NCBI GenBank assembly: GCA_948470475.1
Contig: OX419342.1
Span: 26,064,052-26,128,051, forward strand
Origin: Galaxea fascicularis
Taxonomy: Eukaryota; Cnidaria; Anthozoa; Scleractinia; Euphylliidae
DNA: 64,000 nucleotides
Direction of reading: 5' to 3'
Both the position numbers and the translations under genes were made by a program. Under the pieces are notes generated by a model. It searched no databases and had not been told where the DNA came from. It saw nothing but the letters and a program-made list of their open reading frames with translations. Shown here piece by piece: positions 36,210 to 50,000 of this stretch (within the stretch, counting starts at the first letter, position 1; each line of letters starts with the position of its first letter).

Positions 36210-38125
36210 CTTTTATGACTTCCTCTAGCGTTCTTCGCGTTCTTTGGACTTGATTTGATTGCTTGTTAGCTAAAAGTAGTTTCGCTCTTATCTAGAAATA
36301 ACGTAGTAAAAGATCATTAAAATCAGTGAAATTTCTGGAGTTCGCATTTAAGGAACACCTTTATACCTTCAACGGGCTGAAACTTCCAGGCTGTAAGATT
36401 GCAGCAAAACTGGTCACAGTTCAAAGTTCTCGTAACAAATCAACATAAATGATCCGTGCATGGCGTGAACCTTAACATACAAAACTGATGAAAAATGTAA
36501 AACAGAAAAGAAACCAGCACCACCACCAAGAACAACAAAACGTACGTAACAAATATAGTTAAAGCAAATGAAGCAAGACAGCCGATGACGGCGTAGTTCA
36601 GGACTCCAGACCTCATCAATCGCATAATTAAAAATGTTGAAGTTCATGCAGATCTAACGACGTAAAGTAATATTAATTGCTGAGAATCGCGGAGAACTGA
36701 CGAGAAAAATTCAGTCTTGACCATGCAAACGCGGGCAAATTAAAGTAGGCTTTGTTTCTTTTCAGCGACCAAGGTAAGAGCCTTCTCAACTGACATTTTG
36801 AGTCGATATCCATGGCCGGAGTGCTGAAAATCACAGACGGACAACCCCAGTACCCTGCAGTACGCTTGATTGCTTATGCAAAAAGTCTGATTGCATTCAT
36901 GCGTTCTCACGCTCTAAAAACTGAGAAAGAAATAATCTAAAAAAAAACAAACGAACGTAGGCACAGTAAGATATGAGACAAGAAAAACAGTTAACATGTA
37001 ATGACACGTCAAATGACAGTAATAAATAACAAAAAATGTTTTCTTTCTTGGTCGGCTTCTTGATGTAAAGGACGGGACCGGGAAGGCAAAAGGCATGAAA
37101 GCATCATACGCTAAATTACGGAGGAAGGAAAAACACATAAGAGCAGCGAAGAGATCGGAAATAACGCGTAAACGAGTGAATCAGATATAAGCCAACCTAA
37201 AGAAAACAACTAATATACCGAATCATTAATTAGTCATGTATGTTGAGATAGTTATCACTCTGGCAAACCAGTACAGTTAAACTGAATCGGAATCAAATCT
37301 TATGAAATGACAGGATCTTAATGATGGTCGACCCGCAGAGTTTGAAGATCCTTCTTCCCCTGCAGATATGTGGCAGATTTGGTGAAATCAGTGTAAAATT
37401 AAAGCTATCAGGGGGATCTAAAATAAAATTCCCTTAGCTGTAAGTTAGTGTTTAGGCCTCTTAAGCCCTTTGAACCTTGTTCCGGAGTGCGCAATTAACT
37501 GAAGAGCTAGTTTCCCATTAACGTTGTTGCGGTTGTTGTGGTCTCAAATCACTCAAGCTCATTTATCTCAGAGGAATGGCGATACTGATGGATGGGTGTT
37601 TCATGCAAATTGAATTCTTTATCTGTTCGGACGTGTGGCGAGAAAGATCCAATAGTGTAACAATGCGTGGTTTTGGCGTTCTTTCGAGAGTTTGAGTTGA
37701 TGGAAATGGTCACCCGGATGTCGTATATAGCGAGTTCAGGCAGATTTTGATCTGTGGGGTCCGGTTGTTGGAAAGCTGATTAATTAATGGATTAGCATAA
37801 ACCAGGGGTAAACCTTGGATGTAGTTTTTAACCTTTGGGGGAAAGTTTCTTTTGCTTCTTTTCGTTTTCAAGGATTGACTTTTTCTTATCTAAAATTCTG
37901 CAGAATGTCAGTGTTGAACATCGTTTGGGGAAAGAGAAAAAACTCCTGGGTTTTAAATCTTGGATTAGCGTTAATCGGCTTTCGAACTGGGAGGTCAATT
38001 CGAAATAATGATAACGACTGGTATTTCATTGGAATAACACCACCGAGTAACAATTCTCTAGTTGAGTAAACGTTGATCTGTTCGCAAGCTTAAAACTGGT
38101 TGACAAAGCACTCTCCCTGAGTCAG
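36210..38125. other. Upstream flank of the F-box gene, no gene seen
   Basis: No recognised coding exon or inverted repeat. The promoter of the F-box gene should lie near the 3' end of this stretch or in the MITE that follows, but no TATA or initiator stands out. Confidence 0.45.
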
Positions 38126-38321
38126 GCCCGGTTCAGACGTCGCTCCACTCCACCTAATTGAATTAGGTTCGACTTTGGAGTGGCATTAGTGCGACAGCTG
38201 ATTCAGAGGGCGTACCGTGTGTCGAGCCTAATTACATGTATGTATTTTATATACGGAGAAGGCATTATGCATTTATACATTGCCATAATTAATGCATTTA
38301 GTTCGGCACATGAGAAGAGCA

Positions 38322-38371
<50 letters not shown>

Positions 38372-38461
38372 GGACCTTAACGACGCTGCCGCACCGAATT
38401 AAAACTGCTGTACCGAGCTCTGATTCAGATGCCGCTCTTTTGCCGGACTTGATTCATCAGG

Positions 38462-38495
<34 letters not shown>

Positions 38496-38500
38496 CAGGC
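38126..38500. mobile_element. MITE overlapping the 5' flank of the F-box gene
   Basis: Ends GCCCGGTTCAGACGTCGCTC and the complement finishing CGTCTGAACCAGGC; GGTTCGGCACATGAG(T)G-like blocks repeat inside. It ends 102 bases before the Kozak-strong start at 38603 and contains the upstream in-frame ATG at 38474, so part of the 5' leader or promoter is probably transposon-derived. Confidence 0.75.
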
Positions 38501-38602
38501 TCTGGGGGCAGGGCGAGTGGAAATGTTGGCTCGGAAGAGATCTGGTTGCGAGCCAGGTTGCCAAGGAACGCCTTGCAAAAGACAACAGAGAAAGCCGCCA
38601 AG

Positions 38603-39553
38603 ATGGCGGACGGAAACGAGACCCTGACTTTCCTGCCCATTGTAAAGGACAACACGGCGAAAAAGGGAAAAAGCAAGAAGCGGATTGGATTCAAGAATGT
38701 ACATAAGCCGTTGGTACTGCCAAGTTTGGAACTTAGTACGGTCGATTTGAATTTAGTGAGCAGTTTATTTTCGCATAAACAAATCTGCAAGAAAGTTTGT
38801 GAGTGGTTTATCTGCTGGAGATCGTGGCAACAGAGAATCTTACTGTGTGGTGTTTCGGACAAGTGTACTAAAGACCAGCTAAAGGCATTAGTGACGACTC
38901 TTGAGCCGGTTTTCCACAGGGATTTTACAACCACGCTCAGGGGAATTTATCCAACAACGTTGATAAGACCGCGCCTGGTAAAAAATGTACCAGTTCCCAG
39001 TTTCAACGCGAACGATATAGCGAACGTGCTGCAGCCGCAAGAGGAACCAACCGACAAAATACGTCAAGTTGACTCTTCGATTACGCCTGCAGGAGACATT
39101 GAGAAGCTTGCAAACGGGTACATTGATAGTCTACAAGTGAGTAAATCGGGTTTTCCTCAACAGAGTTTTAGCGATGCATGCGGAAACGTCACAAAAGACG
39201 ATAAGATAGAAACAGAATCCGAAGCTTTGTTCCTCGACGGCACGCTAATGACTGCATCAACTCATACAATACAACAACCGCTAGACATGGAGGAAAGCCG
39301 TCGGCATGAACACGCCCCACTGTTTTTACGACGAGTGAGCACGCCGCATTTTTTTCCGGAGTTTGATCATAAGCAACTTGGCTTGATGAAAACAGCTCCC
39401 AGGACAGGTGATACCGATAAACTGTATGGAAATGCACCAGTTACATTCAAACATGACAAATGGTGGGAAGGACATAAAGGAGCACGCTTGATAAAGCCTC
39501 GTCGGAGTAAACTGTCCAATCACTTCAAGTCACAAATTGCTCAAATTCATCAG
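38603..39553 (+). CDS. FBXW10-like: Exon 1 of the F-box/WD40 gene (N-terminal 317 residues)
   Basis: A long first coding exon ending CATCAG/GTATTG, phase 0. It holds a basic opening (KKGKSKKR) and a Trp/Cys-rich segment (CEWFICWRSWQQR) that I associate with FBXW10-type N-termini; the remainder is low in recognisable structure. An in-frame upstream ATG at 38474 adds 43 residues, but it lies in the terminal repeat of a MITE (38126-38500) and its context is weaker, so I prefer 38603. Confidence 0.85.
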
Positions 39554-40854
39554 GTATTGCCTTGCTGTGGTGTTGTCTAAAGAACTCAGTACAGTCAGTG
39601 CAGAGTTTCCTGCCCTACACACATACTTCCCTCTCTGAAATGATTATAGTCAAGATTGTACTTATTGCCAAAAGGTCTAGATAGTAGCAGATATATTGGG
39701 ATTGTACTTATGCTGTAATTAATTTCAGAGATAACAAATGGGAGATTCAAGTTCTTGCATAACATTGCGTTACTATGAGCTTTTTTTCTTGCAAGGCTGA
39801 GGCTGGCAAACAAGCGTTTAACTCTGAGATACATGATACATGTACCTTTGTGCAGACATGCAAAGCCAAGACAGCAAAAACAGAGTAAATTTGCAAGCCA
39901 TGTACACAATGTACATTTTGAAGGACAACTTTCTTTCCCCACCCCCCCCCCCTCCCCTGTGCTCCCCCCTAACCTAATTAGAGTAAGACTGGGTGCCAAG
40001 TCGCACTAAGAGGACAATTTCAGATTTGTTGTGGAAAAACCTGACTTGAAATCGGCCAGTGACAAAAAATTTGTCCAGAAAGCTACAGTCGCACTTGAGA
40101 ACAAAATCTGTGACCTAAACATCACTCCATGCTGTGAGCGTCGCGCTCACAGTTGCATTTGAGGTTTTTCCTCCTCTTTACTCAATCTGTCCTGAGCCTT
40201 CTTGTTCTCGGCTGTCAAAAATGTACGGTGCAAAGAAGTTGGGGTTGATCCTGGCATTGAGCTGTCTTCGCTGAACGGAAGGGATTCTGGCAATGAGTCA
40301 GAACTTGTGGTTGATGGAGATGGGCTGGGATTTCCTTGATCATTAAACATGTAAATGCTAGTGAAAAGCGGAATACAGCTGTAGGTCCATCCTGGTGGAT
40401 ATTGTGCAAATTGTTGCATTTCGTACGGAAAGCATCGGTCGCCCGCACGGGGATTCATGTTGTTGTGACATGAGAACGTAATTGATTTTATCGCGAAGTC
40501 TATCACATAGAGACTCCTGTCAAATTATTTCTGAAACAAACACCCTCGCTTTTGTTTTTCATGATTTGTCTCAGTTTGGCCTGCTCCAGAGGTAGTTGAC
40601 GGTATCTTTGAAGTTTGTCCGTCTGCTACCAAATTTTGTCCTTTGGTGAACAAACCAGTCGCACTTGGTTTTTCATTGTGATGACAGATTTTTGACACAA
40701 GTAAACACTTTTGTCCTCTAGTGCGATTTGGCCCTGGGCGAGGTTCTCAACATTTAAAAAAGGGGAGTGTAAACCTAGCACCTGACCGCTATTCAGACTC
40801 AACATTCCTTTGCAAATGCCTTTAACCCTTTCACCCCTGAGAGTGCTAAATGGT

Positions 40855-40891
<37 letters not shown>

Positions 40892-40991
40892 CACTCGTCA
40901 ATGGAGAACCCCTTAGGAGTGAAAAAGTTAACAACATCTTCACCCAAAAACTATGTCCCATTAACCCTTTCACTCCCGATAATGCCAAATA

Positions 40992-41043
<52 letters not shown>

Positions 41044-44000
41044 AGAACCCCTTAGGAGTGAAAGGGCTAAAGTACACAACTACAGAGGAAAGTTGGAATG
41101 TTATCTTTGAAGTTAAGTTTCACATGTACCACTTGAAAAACAATGTGCATAGGAGTGCAGCCTCTGTTTTTGTTTTTAATTAGTGGCTAGATGATTGGCA
41201 GATACATGAGAGGGTGGAACTGTTATCAGAAGTTGTGAAGTGCTGTGATGAAGAATGTCTTAATTTCTTTGCTCAGTGTTTGTCTCAAAGGTAAGAACTG
41301 CTGGCAAAGGGCTTGTATCCTGAAAGGGGAGTGATGATTTGAGCTTAAAATCCAAATTTTCTTTGAAATCCTTAGAAATTAATTTGCCCTCCTTGGTTGG
41401 TTATCTGTAGGTCTGTAGGTCTTATTTGTTTTGTGTACTTGAAAGTTACTGCAGCACTCTGTAAATAATTTATTATTGGAATATGACTTTTGCCAAACAG
41501 AAACAAGAACAGCTCTTCATTTTTAAGCAATCTTAGTTAGGGTAGAAGAATTGAGAATAGGTTGTGAATTAACAACAAAATTTGTGATGTCTCTTTCTTA
41601 TCTTTTTATAGTGAAAGTCAGAGTTGCAGGTGAACTTCTTGTTTATAAGTATTGAAAATCGCTTGTCACCTGCTTAAAACATAAATTTAGAGAAATTCTC
41701 ACTTTCAGACTACCTGTAAATCATCTCCTACATCCTCACCAAGCTCTTACATCAAGCTCTTCAATTAACATGACATTTTTCCTGTGACAGAATGCTGGCA
41801 TACTAGCATGTTGCCTTTTAATAATAACAAAATTTACAGAGTGCAGGTCAAAGATAATTAAGTGATCCAAAATATGTGTAACATGTATAATCTTAATAAG
41901 AACTGTTTACAGTGCTCAGTCTTTTGACTGTTTCAAAAGCCTTCTCTGGTTAAATGCTTCTAATTGTGACAATTGATTTAAAATCAATCTAGGCTCAGAG
42001 ATCGAACCGATCTGAACTGTGTGCCTGACCATGTTCTGCTCAACATATTCTCTTATCTCAACGTACGAAGTCTGTGTCGAAGTTCCCAGGTAAACCTTGG
42101 CTATTAAAATATTTATTGTAAAATGGACCAATCTGCCATTATTTTGTAGAGCATTCTTGGTAAATTAATGCAGCTTGAAGATAAGCAAACTAAAACATAT
42201 GCAAAAAACATGCATATGCAAAATGCTTAAATGAGTCTCAAAAAAATTAAGATGCGCATCCACAGATACGCAGAAAGGCTTATTAGTATGTATGAGCTTG
42301 ATCATTGTCTGCCTTTTGTTGTTGTGCCATTGAAAATTTTGAATACAGTCAGGTGTAGACTGAATAGAATGTGGCTATTCAAGTAAAAAGACAACATGTC
42401 TGCCATTTTCAATCTTATCAGTGAGGGTTGTTGAACTTTTGTTTCTCATGATGCTACATCATGCTTGCCAATGCATGATGAAAAGAGAAACAAATTTTAC
42501 GAACTTCAAATCAATTGCAGAAATAACTCGCCAACAAACAGCACTTTTACAACAAATTTCTCAGCTTTTCAGACAGATTATTTTGCTATTTCAGTTGTCT
42601 CTCTGTGTGATTTAGCTCAGCAGAGCTCACCTGACACTGTTAATCAATCATTTCTCAAGGTAATTTAAACATTCGATTCTGTAATGAATAATGGACCACT
42701 TGGTTGTTAAGTTTTTTATTCAACTTTATTGCCATATGGGCGGAATTGCTTAAGAACTGTCTAGACTTCTATGAGGCCCTGTTAGGGATTTTAGGGATAA
42801 GGGATGACTAGCAAAATAGTTTTAGGGATAAGGGATGACTGACTAAATAATTTTAGGGATAAGGGGTAACTGGCAAAATAATTTTAGGAATAAGGGGTAA
42901 CTAAGATAGTTTTAGGAATAACAAAAAATAGCCTTGATTTCTCAATAATTATTGTCACACGTTGAGTCACTTTTGCCAGGGATTTGCATTACCGGTGACT
43001 GAAAACGAACAGTAATGGGCCATTTATCAGTCCAACTTCAAGCAAGATGGGTCAGATGTCAAATTCCAAAGATAAGTAGTTTTGGGGACTACAGTCTTGG
43101 TAATTTTAGGGATAAGGGATAATGGCCCCCGGAATTTTAGGGATAAAGAATGACTAACCCCCCCCCCCCCTCCCGCTAACAGGGCCTCTTCTATTTGAAA
43201 AAATGTCTGCATTTTTGTCGCTAAAAGTGATAATCAGTTGAAAATCTTGTGATTATCGACTTTTATCAAGAAATTAAACTTGTTGATTGACAATTATCAA
43301 CAAATATGGAGGATTAGTATATACCACACAAGTGGTAGTGCTTTTTGCGCATTCTGATTGGTTAACTCAGAGGTGATTAGTAAAGCTCTATTCACCTCCG
43401 AGCAGCCAAAGAGAAACAAACTGACTTTTCTGTTTCGGTTTCCGACGAGAAATGCTGGTTATTCAACTTGTGTGGTAATACCTCACTGTATACCTAATTG
43501 CTGCTTTGTGGCTCGGTGAATAGTTGTCAACTATCGACTTATCACCTACATTTTCGATGATCAACTTTGATTGACATGTTACGTCATGCGTACATGCAAC
43601 AGTTGTCGTAGATGTTTTCTTAATTATGCAAATTTTCAACTTGTCGGAGGTCACTAATCATTATTCTTTTGTTTCCGAAAACGACTAAACACAAAACGTA
43701 CTTGTTTTTTTTAATAACAAAAAACAGATGTGTCTACGATACACAATTTTATACGCATCCAAGTATACGCCTATTACGCACGTCAAATCTGTGTCTGCGT
43801 TGTTTGCTTATCTCCAAGCTGCACTGTGTATCAAATGAAAAGGCATATTGTAAAATTTTTGATGTGAATACTCTTACATGTATAAGTAAAGCTTGTTTTA
43901 CAATAAGAAGTTGAAAGATATACATTACATGTATATGTTCTTGGGAAGCATTTTCTCAGAAACTGTAGAACTTTCTCCCAGATTTCCCCAATTCAACCCT

Positions 44001-47000
44001 TTTCATATTTAGACTACTTTTTGTTAACATCAGTTTATTTCTATAGTGACTTGCATTTGTTTATTCATTAGTTTTATTACTCATCAAATGCCCAGGTTTG
44101 TTATCGTTGGAGATTTTTAGCAAATGACACCAGGCTTTGGAAGGATAAAATTGCTGCTTTGGGTAAGGTTTTTACCTCTCTTACAGTAATTTCTTAATTA
44201 CTGTGCTAGTGGCATAAAGATTCAATTTTAATGTTCCATGAGCAGTAGTAGTTTTGTATTAAGTAAATATAGTCAAACACACAGATAAACATTGTGAGTT
44301 GTGATTTCCAATCAGCTGTAGTTTAATGTGACCACATTGTAATGGTGTATTGTTAAAGCAACTGTGGCTTGTTATCAACCATAGTTGCTAGTCAATAATT
44401 CTCTACTGGAATTAAATACTAGTTTTATATGAAATTATCTGACCTGACAAATTTCAAAATATTGCAGGTACTGATCAATAATTGCAAATATGAATGTAGA
44501 ATTGCATGTACCTCTTTGCACACAGCTCTAAAACTTGTAATGTAGTTTTCTACTGAGCACCTGTTAGCTTTATATTGGGAAAAACGTCATATGGCTACAT
44601 ACATGTAAGGAAGTTCATCCTTCATCTTTTTTTCCTTTTGGACATGACTCTAACTAGAATGTGACCCAAGGGGCCAGGAACAATATTGCATGAGGAGTCT
44701 TTATTCACAGGCTAACTAGCCACTCCTGTAGCTGAAGTTCTTTGCAGAGGTTGTGATCCTTTCAGTCAGTACTATGTGCATAAATGACTCCAGTTTTTTA
44801 CTATCCAAGGGCTTGTGAGTATTAAGTATATGGACTCTGCTGTCGTAAGATTGCATGCAAGTTCTGGAGACAATATTGCCAGTATCTTTCTCCATCTCCC
44901 CTCTCCCCCACCCATGGATGGACTTAAGGTCCAATGCTCTTTCAATGTTAAGTTCACTTCGATTATGTTCAGGTGCCAAAGAGGGAGTGAAAGACTTGAC
45001 TCGCAAAATTGAAGTTCTTGGCAAAGGACAAGCTGTTGATTGGAAACAGGCTTACAGAGAAGTGGATGGTTATTTTACGGAGTTGATCAAAATAAAACTT
45101 GAAGAACAACAAAAGAAAGGTATGGCACAAACACGTAAAACATCTGCAAGTCATTTTCTCCTACTTCATTCACAATATTTTGTTTGGATGGCCTCAGAAA
45201 GCATGGTAAGTCTATGGGTGGCCTGAAGTATTTCAACATTGTGGTTTAACTCATTGCCAATTGATGAGCTTGGGAGCTGGTACCTTAAAGGTTGATGCAG
45301 CTGCAGCAGGGATTAGTAACCATGGCAACCCTGTGGGCGGGAACCACCCTTGTGAGCAGCCGCCAACTGACACTTTCACCCTGAAAGAAATTCAGTGGAA
45401 TACCTACCACTTACCAACCTTCCAAAAAGGGACCATTTACGGGTGGGAGGGGACGGGATGGGACCAAAATCTGCAAAAATTTGCTCATGCTGAATGAATC
45501 TGCAAAGATTAGCAAGCAATGATCCACAATGTTTTGCTAAAAACCAAGCACATAGAATCAGTCCCTGCTTATTCCAGGGGCACCCACCCCATAGACTGTG
45601 TGTACAAATGAGCAAGACCCGGGGCAGCATTGGCTCGAGTTTAACCTTCCCTAAATTATACATTTAGCCACATGAGAAGGGAATGGAAGAAAATTAATTC
45701 TTCAAGGTGATTAAAATGCACTGTTTTAGGGATAGCCTATGAAACAACTACTTCGTTGACAAGTGTCTGAAGGACATATGATCTTTATAAAAGCTTCCTC
45801 AGCAGTACCACAGTACCTGTTTCCTGTCACAATGAAGAGTGTGGTTGAGGTTGTCGAGGGCAATTGGCTCAGTTAGAAGTTAGGACATGTTTAAATTGTA
45901 AAAGAACAGATCGCAATATCACCATTTCATTACATATGATTTTAATGATTTCCTTCAATTTTAAATTTCCATCTGTTTCATAGTTTTCCATCTTTTTTCA
46001 GTTTTTCTATATTGAATGACCATTTTGCAATACTGTACACAATAGAGGTTTTTTCTATTCTTGGAAAGGTTTCCACACCGCCCCAGACATTAAAAATAAT
46101 ATTATACATGCATCACTGTCATACTAATCCTGTTCCAAAAGTGAATAGAGTTTGAGTCACTAAATTAGTATATGGGGCTGTGTGGAAATGTTGCCCTATT
46201 TTTTTTGTGAGCTGTGGTATTGCTCTTTTGTATGTTGTTCAGCCTTTAGTTGTCCAAGGACAATTATTGTTATCAATAAGATGTTAATTTGTTTTTTCGT
46301 AGAACTAAACCAAAAATTAGCAGCAGAGAGACGAGAAGAAAAGCTCTGTTCAATAGGTAAAAATTGTGGAACCCTAGTTTTTGATGATACATCTATAGTT
46401 AATGAATTTTCAGACAAACTGTTGCTTGAATACTAAGGTTTTAAGATTTTGTTTTTCTACGGATGCCTTCACAGTGTCCATGGCATCACATGGCATCACA
46501 GTGTACCGTGGTGCGTGACTCGGTCTCCGTGCTCGCCTTACGCTTGACTCTGTTCGCCTGAAAAACGCCAAAAATATAACGCCTTTTGGGCAGGGTATCG
46601 TGGATAACCCATATCCATATGGGTGTCGCGAAACTAAATTCTGGCCAATTACAATAAATAGACCTCTTTCATAAATGGCAGGTCTAGCCATTGTTCTTTT
46701 ATATGAATGTAAATAAGCCTTCCTAGCCTCGTCAACGTGTGTAAAAACAATAGAATTTTCATTCAAACCTAGGCTAAAAAGGCTAATTTGCGTACAGACA
46801 AAAGAATGATAACCATGCCTGCCATGTATGAAAGAGGTCTATATGTGCAAATAGCGTAATAAGCGAATCGGAATACGAAGGTATCAGTGTGGTCTGCGCA
46901 GGGGCGGGAAGATAATGCGTGTGAGCAAATTACGATTAGTTTAAATATCTTATTAACCAAGTGCGAGGGCCGTACTGGGAGAATATCGGCCCGAGGTCTT

Positions 47001-50000
47001 GACAGTACGGACCGAGCGCACCGAGGGCCGATATTCTCCCAGTACGGTCCCGAGCAAGCTTGGTTAATAAGAGATTTAATACACGACTGAAAACAACCCG
47101 GGAACAACGCGGGATCATTTGGGACAATACCCGGTCCAATACTTAGAGAATATCGGACTGGCAATAGACCAATCTTATTGGTCGATTTTAGTTATTGGCC
47201 CTCTGACTGTCTAAGTCGTGTAATAATACTCCTTATTGATGGCTGAGAAAGTGTCATGAGTTTTGCTAGCCTGAGTCACTGTGTGAGGCATGCAGAACCA
47301 AAGCAAAGGATAATTAATATGGAGTGAAAAACGCGTACATGAACCTTGCTAAAATGAAGAAAACCGTGTAGGTTGTGCGCTGTTAGACGCACGGAAAACC
47401 GTTTCAAATCGTGTTTGCCTGAGAACTGATTTAAAAGGTATTTCACGAAGGCAGTCGCTTTAGAAGTGGTTTCTTTGTGGAATTCAAAGAAGTCAAATCA
47501 TCTTGCTTTTTGCTTGTTCTTCAGAACTGGCACCAAAGCCTCCGGAGAAAGATGAGGTGAAGACTGTGGCCAGTGGAGTTGGTAAGAAATATCGAAAGTT
47601 TATGCGTAGTAAAAGATCGTTTGAGCGATATAGCTGCGGTAAAGAGTGGGCATCAGAGTTTTCAACTCTTCTTAAATTTGTCGTGAAAATGTTAAAGCAG
47701 ACAATGTCAGGACCTTGCTGACAAATTCATGGAAAGCATTGTCATCACGATATTAAACGGTAACTTATTTTTTCTCTCTTTGTGTAGTTGACGTTTGGCC
47801 ACTCACTCGTTCCTTGGAAGATATTGGTCCTGCGCAGTCCGCAGCCACCACTGAATTAAAGGAGCACGCAGACGAGTTCATCGCGTCAGATTTTGATGGG
47901 CATGATTTGACAGGCGGCAACTTGAAGATTCTGGCGTACAGTCTTAAGGCCCTGGCCAATGAAGATAAACCTGATGAGATGGTTTTAGCTTTAGATGTCA
48001 GACCCACGTTAGTTCAGGCGGCGAATCTGTTGGTAAGAGGGAATCCGGCGCAGCATGCGCGTGGCACACGAAGGGAATGCAAAGCAGGAAGAAAGGCCTT
48101 TACAGAGGTCTCCCTTCTTCGCGTGCTCTCTTCGTCTTGCGTGCGCGCCTTATTTCTCTTCTCATTTTCCCTCTTCAGTGCCCACCACATTATTTGGGCC
48201 AGACGTTTTGTTACGAAGTCTTTGCGCGTTCGTGAGAGCTTAAGTAAGGACGTCAGCAGTGGCAATAACAACGTCATTTAAAACCAAACATTTACGTTAT
48301 CGTAACTCACTTTCACGATGTTGTTTTGCAGAGGACGGCAAAGATATGGGAAAGATTTCCACACAGCTCCCTACATTAATTGTACATGCATCACTGTCAT
48401 ACCAACCCTGTTCTAAAATCGAATACAGTTTGAGCCATAAAATGAATGTAACAGCATAATTAATGTAGGGAGCTGTGCGGAAATCTTTCCAAGATATGGA
48501 CCAAATTACAAAACGCATGTGCAGAGCGGTTTTTTATACTCATTAAACCCAATGTTTTGTAACGTTCTCGTTGCCATTGCCGTTGCCGCCGTTACTGCTC
48601 AGTTAGGGAGCTTAAGCAACGAGGACGGCGATGGTTATGAGAACACCACAAAACAATAGGATTAATGAACAAAAACAATCGCGCTGCACGTGCGTTTTAC
48701 AGTTTTGCACATTTCTTTACAGTCATCTGCAAAACGACAACGTGAAATGATCAAAGTTTAGTTTTCCTCGAGAACGTGAATGTGAACGGGAACGTGTAAC
48801 GGCAAAATCTTATTTCTTTTTCCTTACTTTGACGCCGCCGGTTCATATTATCTTACTTCCTGAAGAGTTCGCCAGCATTTTTTACGTTAAACAGATTGGA
48901 ATAATTGCGAAAGAGTCGGTACAAAAACTAGTAGTTATATTTTAAAATGACATTTTCGTTAACGTCGTCTTTGTTGTGGCTTGAGCTCCCAGATCTCTCT
49001 TATGTCATTAGTTCACGGCATCACTGTGGTACAAGAGTTCTTGTATCCTCGAAAAAAGACCTTAATGTCGAGGTGCGCGTTTCTTCAAGAGAAAAATGAC
49101 CACCAGTCTTCCAATATTAAGTTCGAGGGAGGTAGTAGTGCTCGGGTTCGCGTCTTTCTCTTCAATAAAAACTTTTGAATGCTCCTTTCGATTTAGTCAT
49201 AGAATTATGTATTACACTTTGCTCCTAACATTAGTTAGAATTTGAGATCATTACTTCTGTAGTTTGTTGTCCATCGCTGCTCATCCCCTTACCTGAGCGC
49301 GCCAAGCAGTCATACTTTTATTTTGCTTGCGTTTGTAGGATGAAGAAAATGAGGCAACCAAGCAACGATTTCGTTACTTGTCTCTCGCTGTTCAGGGTGT
49401 TTTGGCAATTCGTAGAGTGCGAAGGTTACAGGGACACATGGATGCGATTCTATGCTTACAGTTTGATAGAAGAAGAATCATCACTGGTTCTGCTGACCGC
49501 ACTATACGGTAGGCTCAAGATAGGAGCACCCAGCATTTCATGAGATCACTGACAGCTGTATTTACATATACTTAAAGCGATACGTTTTTTAGTCCGACTC
49601 TCCGCTCCTTGATCATTTTCGTAAGTTAGTTTCCGCACAATCATCATCATCATCATCTTCATCTTCATCATAGAGTGCCAAAATAAAATAACAATAATTA
49701 CTTAAATAAAATCCTTTACGGAAATACAAAACATATTATAGGTCGACCGGGCCGCAAATAGCTTAAGTGCTAATCGAAGCAGACCAGTCCTTATTACTAT
49801 TATTAATGTTCGTCTTAAAAATACACGTAACAAAATCAAAACTCACTTTACAAAATCAGGAATCAATCAGGCAAACCAGTAAAACAGAATTTTGACGCGT
49901 AGCTAAACGGTAGTTTGAGTCGTTTGGGAGGGTATTATTTTCATCTCATGGATAAGTTCAATATTTCCTCTCCCTACACGTTTAACAGAGTATGGGATGT

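Noticed and set aside
47503..47721. Read-through of F-box gene exon 7 into a basic 72-codon frame
   Set aside because: A good donor (GTTG/GTAAGA) and a matching-phase acceptor at 47788 show it is intron; an alternative short isoform cannot be excluded.
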